Assembly (NCBI GenBank): GCA_942491665.1
Contig: CALOBR010000013.1
Location: forward strand, 1 to 64,000
Direction of reading: 5' to 3'
DNA from: CAVQGZ01 sp942491665
GTDB taxonomy: Bacteria; Actinomycetota; Actinomycetes; Jiangellales; Jiangellaceae
DNA length: 64,000 nt
The position numbers and the translations under genes are program-made. Numbering within the stretch: position 1 is the stretch's first letter; every line of letters starts with the position of its first letter. Shown in pieces: positions 7,321 to 14,523 of the stretch. The notes under the pieces were generated by a model. The model was not told the origin of the DNA and did not search any database. It saw only the letters and a list, made by a program, of their open reading frames with translations.

Positions 7321-8847
7321 GTGCGCATCGGTGTACCCCGCGAGTCCAAGCCTGGAGAGACCCGGGCAGCGGCCACCCCGAAGACCGTCGAGCAGATCAA
7401 GAAGCTCGGTTACGACGTGCTCGTGGAATCGGGAGCAGGTGTCGCCTCGTCCTTCGCCGACGACGCTTTTCTCGCCGCCGGTGCTGAGGTCATTGGCGAG
7501 GAGGTCTGGGACGCCGAGATCATCTTCAAGATCAACGCCCTGACCGACGCCGAGCTGGCGCGCCTGCAGGCCGGGCAGACGATCGTCAGCCTGCTGGCTC
7601 CCGCGCTCTCGCCCGACCTGGTCGAGGCCCTCGCCGCTCGCGGTGTCACCGCGCTGGCCATGGACGCCGTGCCGCGCATCTCGCGCGCCCAGTCGCTCGA
7701 CGTGCTGTCGTCGATGGCCAACATCGCCGGCTACCGCGCCGTCATCGAGGCGGCTAACGAGTTCGGGTCGCTGTTCACCGGTCAGGTCACCGCCGCCGGC
7801 AAGGTGCCCCCGGCCAAGGTGCTCGTGGTCGGGGCCGGCGTGGCCGGCCTGGCGGCTATCGGCACCGCCAACAGCCTCGGCGCCATCGTGCGAGCCTTCG
7901 ACGCCCGCTCCGAGGTGGGCGAGCAGGTGGAGTCGATGGGTGCGGAGTTCTTGCGCATCGACGTCGAAGACACCGGCCCCAGCGCCACCGGCTACGCCAC
8001 CGAGACGACCGACGACTTCAACGCCAAGGCCGAGGCGATGTACGCCGAGCAGGCCAAGGACGTCGACATCATCGTCACCACGGCCCTCATCCCCGGCCGG
8101 CCCGCTCCGCGGTTGATCAGCGAAGAGATGGTCGCCTCGATGAAGAACGGCAGCGTCATCGTCGACATGGCGGCGTCCAACGGCGGCAACGTCGCCGGGT
8201 CGGCGGCCGACGAGAAGGTCGTCACCGACAACGGCGTGACGATCCTCGGCTACACCGACCTTCCCGGACGTCTGCCCACCCAGGCCTCGCAGCTCTACGG
8301 CACCAACCTCGTCAACCTGCTCAAGCTCGTGACGCCGGAGAAGGACGGGCAGTTCACGCTCGACCTCGACGACGCCGTGCAGCGCGGCATGACCGTGGTC
8401 AAAGAGGGTGAAGTGCTCTGGCCACCACCCCCGGTGCAAGTGTCGGCAGCCCCGGCTGCCGCGCCTGCCGCCCCCGTGGAGCCCAAACCGGTCAAGGTCA
8501 AGGATCCGAACCGCAAGTTCTGGATCGTCGGGGCCGGCGCCGCGGCCTTCCTGGCCGTCGCGCCCTTCCTTCCCGAGGCTTTCCTGCCGCAGGTCACGGT
8601 GTTCGCCCTGGCGATCGTCATCGGCTACTACGTGATCGGCAACGTTCACCACGCGCTGCACACGCCGCTGATGTCGGAGACGAATGCGATCTCCGGCGTG
8701 ATCGTCGTCGGCGCCCTGCTGCAGCTCGGCACCGGGAACGCCTTGATCACGGCGTTGGCGTTCATCGCCGTCCTGATTGCCAGCATCAACGTGTTCGGTG
8801 GGTTCTTGGTGACCTACCGGATGCTCAACATGTTCCGGAAGGCCTGA
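7321..8847 (+). CDS. pntA: NAD(P) transhydrogenase subunit alpha
   Basis: Proton-translocating transhydrogenase couples hydride transfer between NADH and NADP+ to the proton gradient, supplying NADPH. This 508-residue subunit carries the NAD(H)-binding domain (MRIGVPRESKPGETR at the start; VLVVGAGVAGLAA at about 167-179), then a Pro/Ala-rich linker (about 365-395) and three or four membrane helices of domain II. The start is GTG with GAAAGGA eight bases upstream. pntB follows after three bases, so both are one transcript. The hydrophilic and membrane halves are fused as in enterobacterial PntA, rather than split into PntAA and PntAB as in some alphaproteobacteria. Confidence 0.95.
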   Translation: MRIGVPRESKPGETRAAATPKTVEQIKKLGYDVLVESGAGVASSFADDAFLAAGAEVIGEEVWDAEIIFKINALTDAELARLQAGQTIVSLLAPALSPDLVEALAARGVTALAMDAVPRISRAQSLDVLSSMANIAGYRAVIEAANEFGSLFTGQVTAAGKVPPAKVLVVGAGVAGLAAIGTANSLGAIVRAFDARSEVGEQVESMGAEFLRIDVEDTGPSATGYATETTDDFNAKAEAMYAEQAKDVDIIVTTALIPGRPAPRLISEEMVASMKNGSVIVDMAASNGGNVAGSAADEKVVTDNGVTILGYTDLPGRLPTQASQLYGTNLVNLLKLVTPEKDGQFTLDLDDAVQRGMTVVKEGEVLWPPPPVQVSAAPAAAPAAPVEPKPVKVKDPNRKFWIVGAGAAAFLAVAPFLPEAFLPQVTVFALAIVIGYYVIGNVHHALHTPLMSETNAISGVIVVGALLQLGTGNALITALAFIAVLIASINVFGGFLVTYRMLNMFRKA

Positions 8848-8850
8848 GTC

Positions 8851-10287
8851 ATGGAGCTGACGACCCCCACCCTCGTGACGGCGGCCTACCTGGTCACCGC
8901 CCTGCTGTTCATCCTCGCCTTCGCGGGGCTGTCGAAGCACGAGACGGCCAAGCACGGCAACTATTTCGGCATCGCCGGCATCACCGTGGCCATCACGTCC
9001 TCCATCGGGCTGGCGATCAACCGCGACGGCTGGGACGTGCTCGTCTTCATCGTCGCCGCGATGCTCATCGGCGCCGCCATCGGAATCTGGCGCGCGCGCA
9101 GCGTGGAGATGACCGGCATGCCCGAGCTGATCGCGCTGCTGCACTCGTTCGTCGGTGCCGCCGCCGTGCTCGTGGCCTACAACTCCTTCTTCGAGGCCGA
9201 GGAGTTTCCAGAGGTCAAGGCGCTGTACGAGGCGCTCGGCACCGAGGCCATCCACAACGGTGAAGTCTTCCTCGGCGTCTTCATCGGGGCGGTCACGCTG
9301 ACCGGCTCGATCGTGGCGTTCCTCAAGCTGAGCGCGAAGATGAAGTCCGCGCCGCTGGTGCTTCCGGCCCGCCACTGGCTCAACCTGGCTGCGGTCGTGG
9401 TGTCGCTCGGTCTCATGGTGTGGTTCGTGGTCGACCCGAACCTCGTGCCGCTTGCGATCATGACCGTCATCGCCCTGCTGTTCGGCTGGCACCTCGTGGC
9501 ATCCATCGGCGGCGGCGACATGCCCGTCGTCATCTCGATGCTCAACAGCTATTCGGGGTGGGCCGCCGCAGCCACCGGCTTCTTGCTCAACAACAACCTG
9601 CTCATCGTCGCCGGCGCCCTGGTCGGCTCGTCCGGTGCGTACCTGAGCTACATCATGTGCGTCGGCATGAACCGCTCGTTCATCTCGGTCATCGCCGGCG
9701 GCTTCGGCACCGACGGGCAGATCTCGGGCGAGGCCAAGGACTACGGCGAGCACCGCGAGATCAACGCCGACGATGTCGCCGCCATGCTCTCGGAGGCATC
9801 CTCGGTGATCATCACGCCGGGCTACGGCATGGCCGTCGCCCAGGCGCAGTACCCGGTGGCCGAGCTGACCCGCAGGCTGCGCGAGAACGGCACGGAGGTG
9901 CGTTTCGGCATCCACCCCGTGGCCGGACGCCTGCCTGGGCACATGAACGTGCTGCTCGCCGAGGCGAAGGTGCCCTACGACGTGGTGCTGGAGATGGACG
10001 AGATCAACGATGACTTCCCCGACACCGACGTCGTGCTGGTCATCGGCGCCAACGACACCGTCAACCCGGCTGCCATCGACGAGCCGGGCAGCCCGATCGA
10101 GGGCATGCCGGTGCTGCACGTGTGGGAGTCCCGCGACGTCATCGTCTTCAAGCGGTCGATGGCCACGGGCTACGCGGGTGTGCAGAACCCGTTGTTCTTC
10201 AAGGAGAACACCCAGATGCTGTTCGGTGACGCCAAGGACCGCGTGGACGACATCGTCGCCGCCCTGCCCGCCAAGGTGACCGCCTAA
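8851..10287 (+). CDS. pntB: NAD(P) transhydrogenase subunit beta
   Basis: The 478-residue partner of PntA. The first half holds eight to nine membrane helices forming the proton channel; the second half is the NADP(H)-binding domain III, recognisable from VIITPGYGMAVAQAQYPV, RFGIHPVAGRLPGHMNVLLAEA, VLVIGANDTVNPAA and KRSMATGYAGVQNPLF. Full length for the family. It ends before a nested inverted repeat that separates it from the convergent upp gene. Confidence 0.96.
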   Translation: MELTTPTLVTAAYLVTALLFILAFAGLSKHETAKHGNYFGIAGITVAITSSIGLAINRDGWDVLVFIVAAMLIGAAIGIWRARSVEMTGMPELIALLHSFVGAAAVLVAYNSFFEAEEFPEVKALYEALGTEAIHNGEVFLGVFIGAVTLTGSIVAFLKLSAKMKSAPLVLPARHWLNLAAVVVSLGLMVWFVVDPNLVPLAIMTVIALLFGWHLVASIGGGDMPVVISMLNSYSGWAAAATGFLLNNNLLIVAGALVGSSGAYLSYIMCVGMNRSFISVIAGGFGTDGQISGEAKDYGEHREINADDVAAMLSEASSVIITPGYGMAVAQAQYPVAELTRRLRENGTEVRFGIHPVAGRLPGHMNVLLAEAKVPYDVVLEMDEINDDFPDTDVVLVIGANDTVNPAAIDEPGSPIEGMPVLHVWESRDVIVFKRSMATGYAGVQNPLFFKENTQMLFGDAKDRVDDIVAALPAKVTA

Positions 10288-10331
10288 CCCCACCCTGGGC
10301 TCAGGCCCGCCCCCAGCCCACAACAGCACCG

Positions 10332-10387
10332 CGATCTTGGCGCCCGCGCCACATGCGGCTGGACTTACGGCCGCAGTGCCAAGATCG
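10332..10387. terminator. Nested inverted repeat between pntB and upp
   Basis: An outer perfect 10-base pair, CGATCTTGGC (10332-10341) with GCCAAGATCG (10378-10387), encloses an inner 6-base pair, TGCGGC (10354-10359) with GCCGCA (10370-10375). Lying between convergent genes, it probably stops transcription from both sides. It could also be a copy of a dispersed intergenic repeat. Confidence 0.55.
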
Positions 10388-10449
10388 GCGGGGGAGGCGG
10401 CGGGGGGAGGGTGCGGAGCAGGTGCGGAGCGGGTTCGTCAGTCCCAGGG

Positions 10450-11094
10450 CTAGGAGCCGGCGGAGCCGTAGAGGCGATCCCCGGCATCCCCGAGCCCGGG
10501 CACGATGTAGCCGACGTCGTTCAGGCGTTCGTCCACCGAGGCGGTGACGATGGTCAGCGGCATGTCGAGCGCGTCAGTCTCGCGTTCGAGCAGCTCCAGA
10601 CCCTCCGGCGCGGCGAGGAGGCAGATGGCGGTGACGTCGGCGGCGTTGCGTGCAGCGAGGTAGTGGATCGCCGACGACAGCGTCCCGCCGGTGGCCAGCA
10701 TCGGGTCGAGCACGAAGCACTGGCGCCCCGACAGGTCGTCGGGCAGTCGCTCAGCGTAGGTGGTGGCCAGCAGCGTGACCTCGTCGCGGACGAGGCCGAG
10801 AAAGCCCACCTCGGCCGTCGGGACGAGTCGCGTCATGCCTTCGAGCATGCCGAGGCCGGCGCGCAGGATGGGCACCACCAGCGGCGTCGGATGAGCAAGG
10901 TGCACGCCATTGGCTGGGGCAACCGGAGTCGCGACGGTGACCGGCTCCACCCGAACCTGCCGGGTGGCCTCGTAGGCCAGCAGCGTCACCAGCTCGTCGG
11001 CCAGCTGCCGGAACGTCGGCGACGCAGTCGAGGCGTCACGGAGCATGGTGAGCTTGTGGGCGACGAGCGGATGGTCGACGACATGCAGGAGCAC
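10450..11094 (-). CDS. upp: Uracil phosphoribosyltransferase
   Basis: Salvages uracil to UMP with PRPP. At 214 residues it is the family length, with PILRAGLGMLEGM in the middle and the PRPP loop VLDPMLATGGTLSSAI. The C-terminus GYIVPGLGDAGDRLYG contains the uracil-binding segment. The start is GTG and a TAGGCT hexamer sits six bases before it, so the mRNA is probably leaderless. It is convergent with pntB and divergent from tadA. Confidence 0.95.
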   Translation of the reverse strand: MLLHVVDHPLVAHKLTMLRDASTASPTFRQLADELVTLLAYEATRQVRVEPVTVATPVAPANGVHLAHPTPLVVPILRAGLGMLEGMTRLVPTAEVGFLGLVRDEVTLLATTYAERLPDDLSGRQCFVLDPMLATGGTLSSAIHYLAARNAADVTAICLLAAPEGLELLERETDALDMPLTIVTASVDERLNDVGYIVPGLGDAGDRLYGSAGS

Positions 11095-11100
11095 GTACTG

Positions 11101-11106
11101 AGCCTA
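11101..11106 (-). promoter_or_regulatory. -10 element of upp, leaderless type
   Basis: TAGGCT on the minus strand, followed by six bases (cagtac) and then the GTG start. This spacing puts the transcript start at or next to the start codon. No good -35 is seen. Confidence 0.5.
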
Positions 11107-11207
11107 CGACCCGGCCGCCACCGCGGTTGCGTCCGAGCCACCCAAGCCGATGCCCCGCGTTCGCTGGCACGCACGACGTCGAGGCCGGGTGGGGCAGGAT
11201 GGCGGGC

Positions 11208-11663
11208 ATGGACGCCGCGGACGCGATGGCGCTTGCCCTGGACGAGGCGAGGCTTGCGCTGCGCACCGGCGACGTGCCGGTCGGCGCTGTGGTGCTGGAC
11301 GAGACCGGACACGTGATCGGCTGCGGCCGCAACGAGCGGGAGGCGGTCGGCGACCCGACGGCCCACGCCGAGGTGCTCGCGCTGCGCGCGGCGGCGAGTA
11401 CCGCAGGCTCGTGGAGGCTGGACGGTGCGACCCTCGTCGTGACCCTGGAGCCGTGCACGATGTGCGCGGGAGCCGTGGTGCTCGCCCGGGTGCAGCGGCT
11501 GGTCTACGGCGCGGACGACCCCAAGGCGGGGGCGGTCGGGTCGCTGTGGGACGTGGTGCGCGACCGGAGGCTGAACCACCGGCCGCAGGTGGTGCGGGGG
11601 GTGCTGGCGACGGAGTCCGCCGACCTGCTCAGCGACTTCTTCGCCGACCGCCGCCCGGGCTGA
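11208..11663 (+). CDS. tadA: tRNA-specific adenosine deaminase
   Basis: Converts adenosine 34 of tRNA-Arg(ACG) to inosine. The zinc-binding deaminase signature is complete: His53-Ala-Glu55 and Pro82-Cys83-Thr-Met-Cys86, spaced 30 residues apart as in TadA. The 151-residue length is normal. ATG at 11208 is favoured because AGGA lies eight bases upstream; ATG at 11199 is the alternative. The gene is followed by a tRNA-Ser gene, a common neighbourhood in actinobacteria. Confidence 0.93.
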   Translation: MDAADAMALALDEARLALRTGDVPVGAVVLDETGHVIGCGRNEREAVGDPTAHAEVLALRAAASTAGSWRLDGATLVVTLEPCTMCAGAVVLARVQRLVYGADDPKAGAVGSLWDVVRDRRLNHRPQVVRGVLATESADLLSDFFADRRPG

Positions 11664-11679
11664 GTCGGCGCTGGTCGGG

Positions 11680-11685
11680 TATTCT
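11680..11685 (+). promoter_or_regulatory. -10 element of tRNA-Ser(CGA)
   Basis: TATTCT lies seven bases before the first base of the tRNA, as expected if transcription starts at the mature 5' end. It falls just after the tadA stop codon. Confidence 0.45.
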
Positions 11686-11692
11686 CACCGGC

Positions 11693-11779
11693 GGTGGCGT
11701 GTCCGAGCGGCCTAAGGAGCACGCCTCGAAAGCGTGTGAGGGGGCAACTCCTCCGTGGGTTCAAATCCCACCGCCACCG
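11693..11779 (+). tRNA. tRNA-Ser (anticodon CGA)
   Basis: The acceptor stem GGTGGCG pairs with CGCCACC, and the discriminator is G. The anticodon loop CTCGAAA gives CGA, reading UCG serine codons. A long variable arm (GGGGGCAACTCCTCC) marks a class II tRNA, and the T arm GTGGGTTCAAATCCCAC is complete. CCA is not encoded. Confidence 0.96.
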
Positions 11780-11788
11780 CGCGAGCTG

Positions 11789-11817
11789 ACGGCGCCTCAC
11801 CAACCGTGGGGCGCCGT
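11789..11817 (+). terminator. Intrinsic-type terminator after tRNA-Ser(CGA)
   Basis: ACGGCGCCTCAC (11789-11800) pairs with GTGGGGCGCCGT (11806-11817) across a five-base loop, a 12-pair stem with one T-G wobble. It is followed by TGTGCTT. Confidence 0.65.
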
Positions 11818-11879
11818 TGTGCTTCGAGGAACCGTGACCCACAGCGTTGGCCGACCGCAGTGACCGGGAGTGAGGTGGC

Positions 11880-13463
11880 GTGGACGTCGAGACCCTCGAC
11901 CGCGCCCTGCTCGTGGGCGCGGCGGTGCTGGGACTGGCCATCTTGGCAGTGCGCCTGTCGGCGCGACTCGGGCTGCCGAGCCTGCTGGCCTACCTTGTCA
12001 TCGGGGTGGTTCTGGGCTCGGCGGGCCTGAACTTCGACGACGCAGCGACTGCCCACGCCCTGGGCTTTGCGGCGCTGGTCGTGATTCTTACCGAGGGTGG
12101 CCTAACCACCCGCTGGAGCGACGTCCGCACGGCGATGCCGCTCGGGTTCTTGCTCTCCACCGTCGGCGTCGCGGTGAGCACCGCGATCGTGGCGGTCGTG
12201 GCCCACTACGGGCTTGGCCTGGACTGGACGACGGCGCTGATCCTGGGCGGGATCTTCGCCTCGACCGACGCCGCTGCGGTGTTCTCGGTGCTGCGCCGCG
12301 TGCCCCTGCGGCCCCGGGTCGCCGGCGCCCTCGAGGCGGAGTCGGGGCTCAACGACGCTCCGACCGTCCTGCTGGTGACGCTGTTGGCGACCGGGGCCAA
12401 GGACGAGCTCGGCTGGGGCGGGTTCTTGGCGACGGTGGCCTTCGAGCTCGCGGCAGGCTCGGTGATCGGACTGGCGGTCGGCTTCGGGGGCGCCTGGCTG
12501 CTGCGGCGAACCGCGCTGCCGTCATCCGGGCTGTACCCGCTCGCCGTCGTGACAGTCGCGGTGCTGGCCTACGGCGGTGCCTCGTTCGTGCACGCCAGCG
12601 GGTTCGCTGCGGTCTACCTCGCTGCCCTCGTGCTGGGCAACGCCGACCTGCCGCACCGTCCCGCTACGAAGTCGTTCGTCGAGGGTCTGGCATGGCTCGC
12701 CCAGATCGGGCTGTTCGTGATGCTCGGCCTGATCGCCTACCCGCTGGAGATCGACCGGACGATTCTCGTCACCGCCTTGGTGGTCGTGCCGGTCACGATC
12801 ATCGCGGCCCGCCCCATGTCGGTGCTCGTCTCGTGCCTCCCGTTCCGCGTGCCGTGGCGCGAACAGGCGTTCCTGTCGGTCGCGGGGCTGCGCGGGGCCG
12901 TGCCGGTGGTGCTCGCCACCATCCCGCTGTCTGAGGCGTTCCCTGGCTCGGAACGGGTCTTCGACCTGGTCTTCATCGCCGTGATCGTGTTCACGCTCGT
13001 GCAGACGCCCCCGCTCGGACGACTGGCGAGCGTGCTGGGCGTGGTGGAAGAGGCCGAGAGCCGCGATGTCGGCCTCGAGGCCGCCCCGCTGGAACGGGTG
13101 GGTGCCGACATGCTCCAGCTCAAGGTGTCGTCCACGTCCCGGCTGCACGGTGTGGAGGTGGCCGAGCTGCGTCTGCCGCCGGGGGCGTCCGTGGCGCTGG
13201 TGGTGCGCGACGAGGTGGGGTTCGTACCGAAGGCGACGACCTCGTTACGCCACGGGGACGGGGTGCTGGTCGTGGCGCCGCACGGCACCCGAGCCGAGAC
13301 GGAACGCCGGCTCAAGGCGGTCAGTCGAAGCGGACGCCTGGCCGGGTGGGTCGAACCGCCCGAGGTCGCCTCGAGCGGGGACGACCTGCCGCTTCGCTGG
13401 CGCCCGTCACGATGGCGTCGCTGGGCACAAGGCATGCGCGGTGAGCCCAAGCCGGGGGACTGA
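11880..13463 (+). CDS. Potassium/proton antiporter, NhaP2/CvrA type
   Basis: A 527-residue CPA1-family exchanger in the inner membrane that exports K+ (or Na+) for protons. The first about 400 residues contain twelve or so helices with the CPA core FASTDAAAVFSVLRRVPL and LEAESGLNDAPTVLL (the ND pair of the ion site), and AGLRGAVPVVLA later. The remaining 120 residues form a cytoplasmic RCK_C/TrkA_C domain (ADMLQLKVSSTSRLHGVEVAEL), which usually senses nucleotides or ions. GTG start with GGGAGTGAGG just upstream. It ends 26 bases from a convergent gene. Confidence 0.9.
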   Translation: MDVETLDRALLVGAAVLGLAILAVRLSARLGLPSLLAYLVIGVVLGSAGLNFDDAATAHALGFAALVVILTEGGLTTRWSDVRTAMPLGFLLSTVGVAVSTAIVAVVAHYGLGLDWTTALILGGIFASTDAAAVFSVLRRVPLRPRVAGALEAESGLNDAPTVLLVTLLATGAKDELGWGGFLATVAFELAAGSVIGLAVGFGGAWLLRRTALPSSGLYPLAVVTVAVLAYGGASFVHASGFAAVYLAALVLGNADLPHRPATKSFVEGLAWLAQIGLFVMLGLIAYPLEIDRTILVTALVVVPVTIIAARPMSVLVSCLPFRVPWREQAFLSVAGLRGAVPVVLATIPLSEAFPGSERVFDLVFIAVIVFTLVQTPPLGRLASVLGVVEEAESRDVGLEAAPLERVGADMLQLKVSSTSRLHGVEVAELRLPPGASVALVVRDEVGFVPKATTSLRHGDGVLVVAPHGTRAETERRLKAVSRSGRLAGWVEPPEVASSGDDLPLRWRPSRWRRWAQGMRGEPKPGD

Positions 13464-13489
13464 CGCCGCTGGCCGGGGTGCGACGCGCC

Positions 13490-14050
13490 TCAGCAGGTGG
13501 GGATGTCGTCCTCGGTGTTCTCGACCGAGTTCTCCGGCAGTGGTTCGGGCACGGTGGGCTCGGTGAAGCTTGCCCCGACGGCGAAGTCGAGGTTGCGGCC
13601 CGGGCGATCATCCTGCACCCACACTGTTCCCGGGATGTAGCGCTGAAGCTGCTCGACGCGGTTCTTGGCCTTGGGCGCCGAGCGGATCTCGCCGACCCCG
13701 TCCAGGCGCTTGCCGAGCGGGTCGTTGTCGACGGCGCCGATCTTGAACCCCTGGGCAGCCAGTGCGTCCGCTGTGGTCGCTGCGACACCCGAGGTGCCCG
13801 ATGCGTTGTACACGTTGACGGTGATCTTGCCCGGCGCGGGCAGGGCGGCGACGGCCTCGGGTGCGGGCGTACAGGTCGGCGCAGCGGGTGTCGCAGCCGC
13901 GGCGCCGAACGGTTGGGTGAACTGCTGCCAGCCCCAGTTGAACGCCACCAGGACACCCACCGCGAGCAGGCCGAGCACGATGGCCGTGCGCACCGGCTTG
14001 GTCAGCGATCGCCGCTTGACGGGGTCTGGCCCTTCGACGTCGTAGGTCAC
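13490..14050 (-). CDS. Membrane-anchored LytR_C domain protein
   Basis: 186 residues: a short cytoplasmic head (VTYDVEGPDPVKRRSLTKP), one membrane helix (TAIVLGLLAVGVLVAFNWGW), and an extracytoplasmic domain starting KITVNVYNASGTSGVAATTAD, the LytR/CpsA C-terminal (LytR_C) fold. This domain occurs alone or fused to LCP ligases that attach polymers to peptidoglycan, and its own role is not settled. GTG start with GGAGGG just upstream. The mature part ends in an acidic tail with a terminal Cys (DIPTC). Confidence 0.82.
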   Translation of the reverse strand: MTYDVEGPDPVKRRSLTKPVRTAIVLGLLAVGVLVAFNWGWQQFTQPFGAAAATPAAPTCTPAPEAVAALPAPGKITVNVYNASGTSGVAATTADALAAQGFKIGAVDNDPLGKRLDGVGEIRSAPKAKNRVEQLQRYIPGTVWVQDDRPGRNLDFAVGASFTEPTVPEPLPENSVENTEDDIPTC

Positions 14051-14170
14051 GAGCCCTCCACCGTTGCGTCGTCGTCGCTGTGCATCGTGGGCGAGTCTAG
14101 GAGAGCCGGGCGCCTGCCGCGCCTGGGCTTCGCAGGGCGCGGTCGCGACTGCGGTCGCGTGGACCGAGAA

Positions 14171-14204
14171 AGGTCGGGGACGACCACCGCGCCGTCCCCG
14201 ACCT
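14171..14204 (-). terminator. Intrinsic-type terminator after tRNA-Ser(GGA)
   Basis: A perfect 12-base stem, AGGTCGGGGACG (14171-14182) with CGTCCCCGACCT (14193-14204), loop of ten. It lies directly downstream of the minus-strand tRNA, three bases beyond the encoded CCA. Confidence 0.7.
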
Positions 14205-14206
14205 CG

Positions 14207-14297
14207 TGGCGGAGGATGCGGGATTTGAACCCGCGAGGGGCTATCAACCCCAACGCGATTTCCAATCGCGCGCCATAGGCCACTAGGCGAATCCTCC
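14207..14297 (-). tRNA. tRNA-Ser (anticodon GGA), CCA encoded
   Basis: On the minus strand the acceptor stem GGAGGAT pairs with ATCCTCC, the discriminator is G, and CCA follows in the DNA (14207-14209). The anticodon loop TTGGAAA gives GGA, reading UCC and UCU. The long variable arm (TTGGGGTTGATAGCCCC) confirms a serine tRNA. Confidence 0.96.
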
Positions 14298-14304
14298 GTG
14301 GAGC

Positions 14305-14310
14305 AGGGTA
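14305..14310 (-). promoter_or_regulatory. -10 element of tRNA-Ser(GGA)
   Basis: TACCCT on the minus strand, seven bases before the tRNA's first G. Directly upstream lies an 8-base perfect inverted repeat (CGTCGGGC at 14313-14320, GCCCGACG at 14325-14332) that could act as a hairpin or binding site. Confidence 0.45.
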
Positions 14311-14373
14311 CCCGTCGGGCCGCAGCCCGACGAAGCGCTGGGCAGTCGGTGCCAGGCCGCCCGCAGCGATGCG

Positions 14374-14379
14374 TATCCT
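14374..14379 (+). promoter_or_regulatory. -10 element of the SRP RNA gene
   Basis: TATCCT ends seven bases before the first paired base of the SRP RNA, the expected distance to a transcript start at 14386-14387. Confidence 0.5.
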
Positions 14380-14386
14380 TGGCGCC

Positions 14387-14474
14387 GGTCCCCCGCGCGG
14401 CGGCACCTCGCTCAACCCCCCCAGGGCCGGAAGGCAGCAAGGGTCGGCGGGCTCTACCGGGTGCGCGGGGGGCC
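14387..14474 (+). ncRNA. ffs: Bacterial small signal recognition particle RNA (4.5S)
   Basis: The universally conserved core GGCCGGAAGGCAGCAAGGGT is present at about 14425-14444, with the GGAA tetraloop and the Ffh-binding internal loops. Terminal arms GGTCCCCCGCGC (14387-14398) and GCGCGGGGGGCC (14463-14474) pair over 12 positions with one G-T. The location between tRNA-Ser and dnaX is standard in actinobacteria. It binds Ffh to target membrane proteins co-translationally. Confidence 0.95.
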
Positions 14475-14523
14475 ATCTGTCCACTAGGCCCATCGCCGGC
14501 GGCTCGTGCCGGTGGTCGCGACT

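Noticed and set aside
7249..10329. A 1026-codon open frame on the minus strand opposite pntAB
   Set aside because: It mirrors the codons of two intact plus-strand genes; the translation is His/Gly/Asp/Arg-rich and low in complexity, as expected for the complement of high-GC coding sequence.
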